Assembly (NCBI GenBank): GCA_021325095.1
Contig: JAJPHV010000112.1
Location: forward strand, 62,001-126,000
DNA: 64,000 bases
DNA from: Chloroflexota bacterium
GTDB taxonomy: Bacteria; Chloroflexota; Anaerolineae; Aggregatilineales; UBA2796
Reading direction: 5' to 3'
Position 1 is the first letter of the stretch. Every line of letters starts with the position of its first letter. Under the pieces are notes generated by a model. That model had not been told where the DNA came from. It did no database searches and was given only the letters and a program-made list of their open reading frames with translations. Of this stretch, positions 62,312 through 64,000 are shown in pieces. Made by a program: the position numbers and the translations under genes.

Positions 62312-63415
62312 ATGAACGTTCCAGTGGCTTGGCGAAGCCTGACCCATGAAAGGGGAAAACTTGCTCTGAGCATCGCCGGGGTAGCGGCAGCGTTGACGTT
62401 GATCGCACTGCTGGTTGGCTTCCAGGATGGGATGTATGCTTCCATCACCGCCTATTACGATAACGTGAGCGCAGACCTGATTGTGGCCCAAAGCGATACC
62501 AGCCTATCCGATTCAACCATACCCGCGACACTTCACGACAAACTGGTGTCAGTCTCCGGGGCTACCGACGCGGGCCATGCCATCGTCGCCGGGACGATCT
62601 TCACAAGCAAGGGTACAAAAACACCTGTTACTCTCGTCGGATATAACGCCACGTCAGGAATAGGTGGCCCCTGGAACCTGGCCGCAGGCCGGGGCGTGCA
62701 GAGTAACAGTGAAATTCTGTTAGATACACACCTCGCTCACGAGAGCGGATTTGCCATTGGCGATAAAGTCGATGTACAGGGTCGGACATTTACGGTTGTC
62801 GGCTTGACACGCGAAACCAATTCATTCCTCGGTTATTACGTTTTCATCTCCCGGAATGCCGCAGAAGCACTGCTGGGTTTTGCTGAAACGACCAGTTTCT
62901 ATGCGCTACGTCTGCCCGCCGGAACGGATGTGACAGCCGTTGCTAAGGCTGTCGAGTCCCAAGTCAGCGGAGTGAAGGCCGCAACGCCTGCGCGACTGGC
63001 AGCGAACGCACGTAAGTCACTCGGGTCAGTCCTGGATAGTACGCTCAATGCGGTGCTAGTGGTCGGCATCCTGATCGGCGTAGCGGTCATGGGACTCACC
63101 GCCTACACCGCAGTGGTGGACCGGATGCGCGAATACGGTGTCCTCAAGGCAATGGGGGCGGACGGTTGGTGGCTGGCGCGCCTGGTTGTGCGTGAGACGG
63201 TGTATCGTGCTGTCCTGGGCTTCGTGCTAGGCGTCGCCCTCTCATATGCCTTAACCGATGTGATCGCGCGCCTTGCGCCTCGACTCAACGTGTTGATCCG
63301 CCCCGATACCCTCATCAGCGCCGGTCTGGCGGCAGTCGTGATGACCGTTATTGCCGCTTTGTTACCTATCCGCCGTATAGCTGCTATTGACCCCGCCGTC
63401 GTTTTCAAAAGCTGA
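62312..63415 (+). CDS. FtsX-type ABC transporter permease
   Basis: 367 aa from the ATG at 62312. Starts MNVPVAWRSLTHERGKLALS, has a long extracytoplasmic domain between helix 1 and the last three helices (VLVVGILIGVAVMGLTAYTA; LARLVVRETVYRAVLGFVLG), and the FtsX end RRIAAIDPAVVFKS. MacB-like exporters have this form. No ATPase gene is in the window but one would be expected next. Confidence 0.85.
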   Translation: MNVPVAWRSLTHERGKLALSIAGVAAALTLIALLVGFQDGMYASITAYYDNVSADLIVAQSDTSLSDSTIPATLHDKLVSVSGATDAGHAIVAGTIFTSKGTKTPVTLVGYNATSGIGGPWNLAAGRGVQSNSEILLDTHLAHESGFAIGDKVDVQGRTFTVVGLTRETNSFLGYYVFISRNAAEALLGFAETTSFYALRLPAGTDVTAVAKAVESQVSGVKAATPARLAANARKSLGSVLDSTLNAVLVVGILIGVAVMGLTAYTAVVDRMREYGVLKAMGADGWWLARLVVRETVYRAVLGFVLGVALSYALTDVIARLAPRLNVLIRPDTLISAGLAAVVMTVIAALLPIRRIAAIDPAVVFKS

Positions 63416-63456
63416 ACGGCAGGAGGGCAAAGGCAGAACGTGAAGGGAGCCTCATC

Positions 63457-64000
63457 ATGTTGAAAGTGGCCTGGCGCAACCTGACCCACGAACGGACGCG
63501 AATGGTAATTGGCGTGGCCGGTGTGGCACTGGCGGTGCTGCTCATCTTGATCGTCAACGGCATCTTCGTCGGGGCTGAGGAAAGTATGGTGGCCTATATC
63601 AACCGCCAGTCTTCGCCATTGTGGTTGATGCAGGCTGGGGTCGAGAACATGCACATGGCCTTTTCTATGCTGCCACCGGGATTGGTCGAAAAAGTAAAGC
63701 AAATACCGGACGTCGATGAAGCTGTCGGCGTACTGTACATCATCGGCAATGTGCAGGTCCGAGATACGCTTGTCCCCAGCTACATTTTTGGCATCGAGCC
63801 GGGAAAATCTCTGGGCGGGCCATGGTTTCTCGCTGAGGGAACAGCAAACCTGGCCTTGAACCAGGCGATCCTTGACCGCGCGCTCGCCCGGCGTTACCGG
63901 TTGGGCCTGGGCGACGCGATCAATATTCGTGGCTACAACCTGACGATTGCCGGACTTAGCGAAGGGACGTTCGGTTTCGCTTCCAACATCGTCTTCGTGA
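63457..64000 (+). CDS. FtsX-type ABC permease, cut by the window end
   Basis: 181 residues visible. Begins MLKVAWRNLTHERTRMVIG, very like the preceding gene, then VALAVLLILIVNGIFVG and the extracytoplasmic domain. Tandem permeases suggest a heteromeric or duplicated export complex. Confidence 0.85.
   Translation, partial: MLKVAWRNLTHERTRMVIGVAGVALAVLLILIVNGIFVGAEESMVAYINRQSSPLWLMQAGVENMHMAFSMLPPGLVEKVKQIPDVDEAVGVLYIIGNVQVRDTLVPSYIFGIEPGKSLGGPWFLAEGTANLALNQAILDRALARRYRLGLGDAINIRGYNLTIAGLSEGTFGFASNIVFV

Noticed and set aside
1..64000. CRISPR arrays, tRNA or rRNA genes.
   Set aside because: No regularly spaced repeats, no tRNA-like T-loop and acceptor pattern and no rRNA stretches were seen by eye; a tRNAscan or Infernal run would be decisive.

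Overview
The window looks like a chromosomal accessory region from a Gram-variable, respiring bacterium, most likely a member of the Chloroflexota (Anaerolineae-like). That placement is an inference from the style of the proteins (proline/threonine-rich C39-TPR protein, DUF2085, DUF305, sortase with system I cytochrome c maturation) and not from a marker gene. UGA is used as a normal stop throughout (for example at 1025-1027 and 2525-2527), so the standard code applies.

Layout. 0.1-11.1 kb (+): an extracytoplasmic redox and haem operon with a membrane-anchored DsbA-like protein, TlpA, DUF2085, a BNR lipoprotein, a cytochrome c lipoprotein, a peroxiredoxin-like gene with an in-frame UGA, ccmF, ccmH, a CopC-CopD-cytochrome c fusion and CcmG. 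11.1-12.4 kb: an IS630 element whose right end is split by a small inverted-repeat element. 12.5-18.2 kb: cell-surface genes (broken L,D-transpeptidase and a second fragment of it, SGNH hydrolase, sortase), then lgt and an orphan coxB. 18.6-21.8 kb: a GC-richer block with a membrane spermidine-synthase-like protein and a frameshifted polytopic membrane protein. 21.9-29.8 kb: C39 peptidase-TPR, a second IS630 element and two penicillin-binding proteins. 30.0-52.4 kb: a dense copper/heavy-metal and thiol-redox island (copA-copZ-csoR, DUF305, two further metal-transport and HMA genes under a MerR regulator, DsbA-VKOR, a DsbD2-cupredoxin fusion, BlaI/M56) followed by a second, decaying copy of the redox/copper genes (DUF2085 remnant, DsbD-N, CcmG, CcdA remnant, csoR-copZ-copA pseudogene, YHS). 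52.5-57 kb: bacterioferritin, mntH, DUF4396 and a multicopper oxidase. 57-64 kb: a LuxR-type regulator, a PaaK-like adenylating enzyme, two methyltransferases, an ATC-hydrolase-like protein and two FtsX-type permeases.

The most interesting observation is two candidate selenoproteins. In the peroxiredoxin-like gene at 4067-4732 a UGA replaces the first cysteine of a CxxC site (U-Q-L-C), and a paralogue in the same window (34256-34933) has C-E-A-C at that place. In the thioredoxin-like lipoprotein at 51967-52383 both cysteines of a thioredoxin CGPC site are UGA (U-G-P-U). In both cases a hairpin follows the UGA at the distance and with the apical G expected of a bacterial SECIS element. A double-selenocysteine exported thioredoxin would be unusual. 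No selA/B/C/D gene is visible here, so this has to be tested in the rest of the genome.

The island also shows a probable BlaI regulon: three copies of a palindrome TACTATTGnCAATAGTA, each embedded in a bidirectional promoter, one of them pointing to blaI itself. Several genes are interrupted by single-base shifts at homopolymers (copC-copD, multicopper oxidase, both transposases). Some sites resemble programmed -1 slippery sequences, while others may be sequence errors or real decay.
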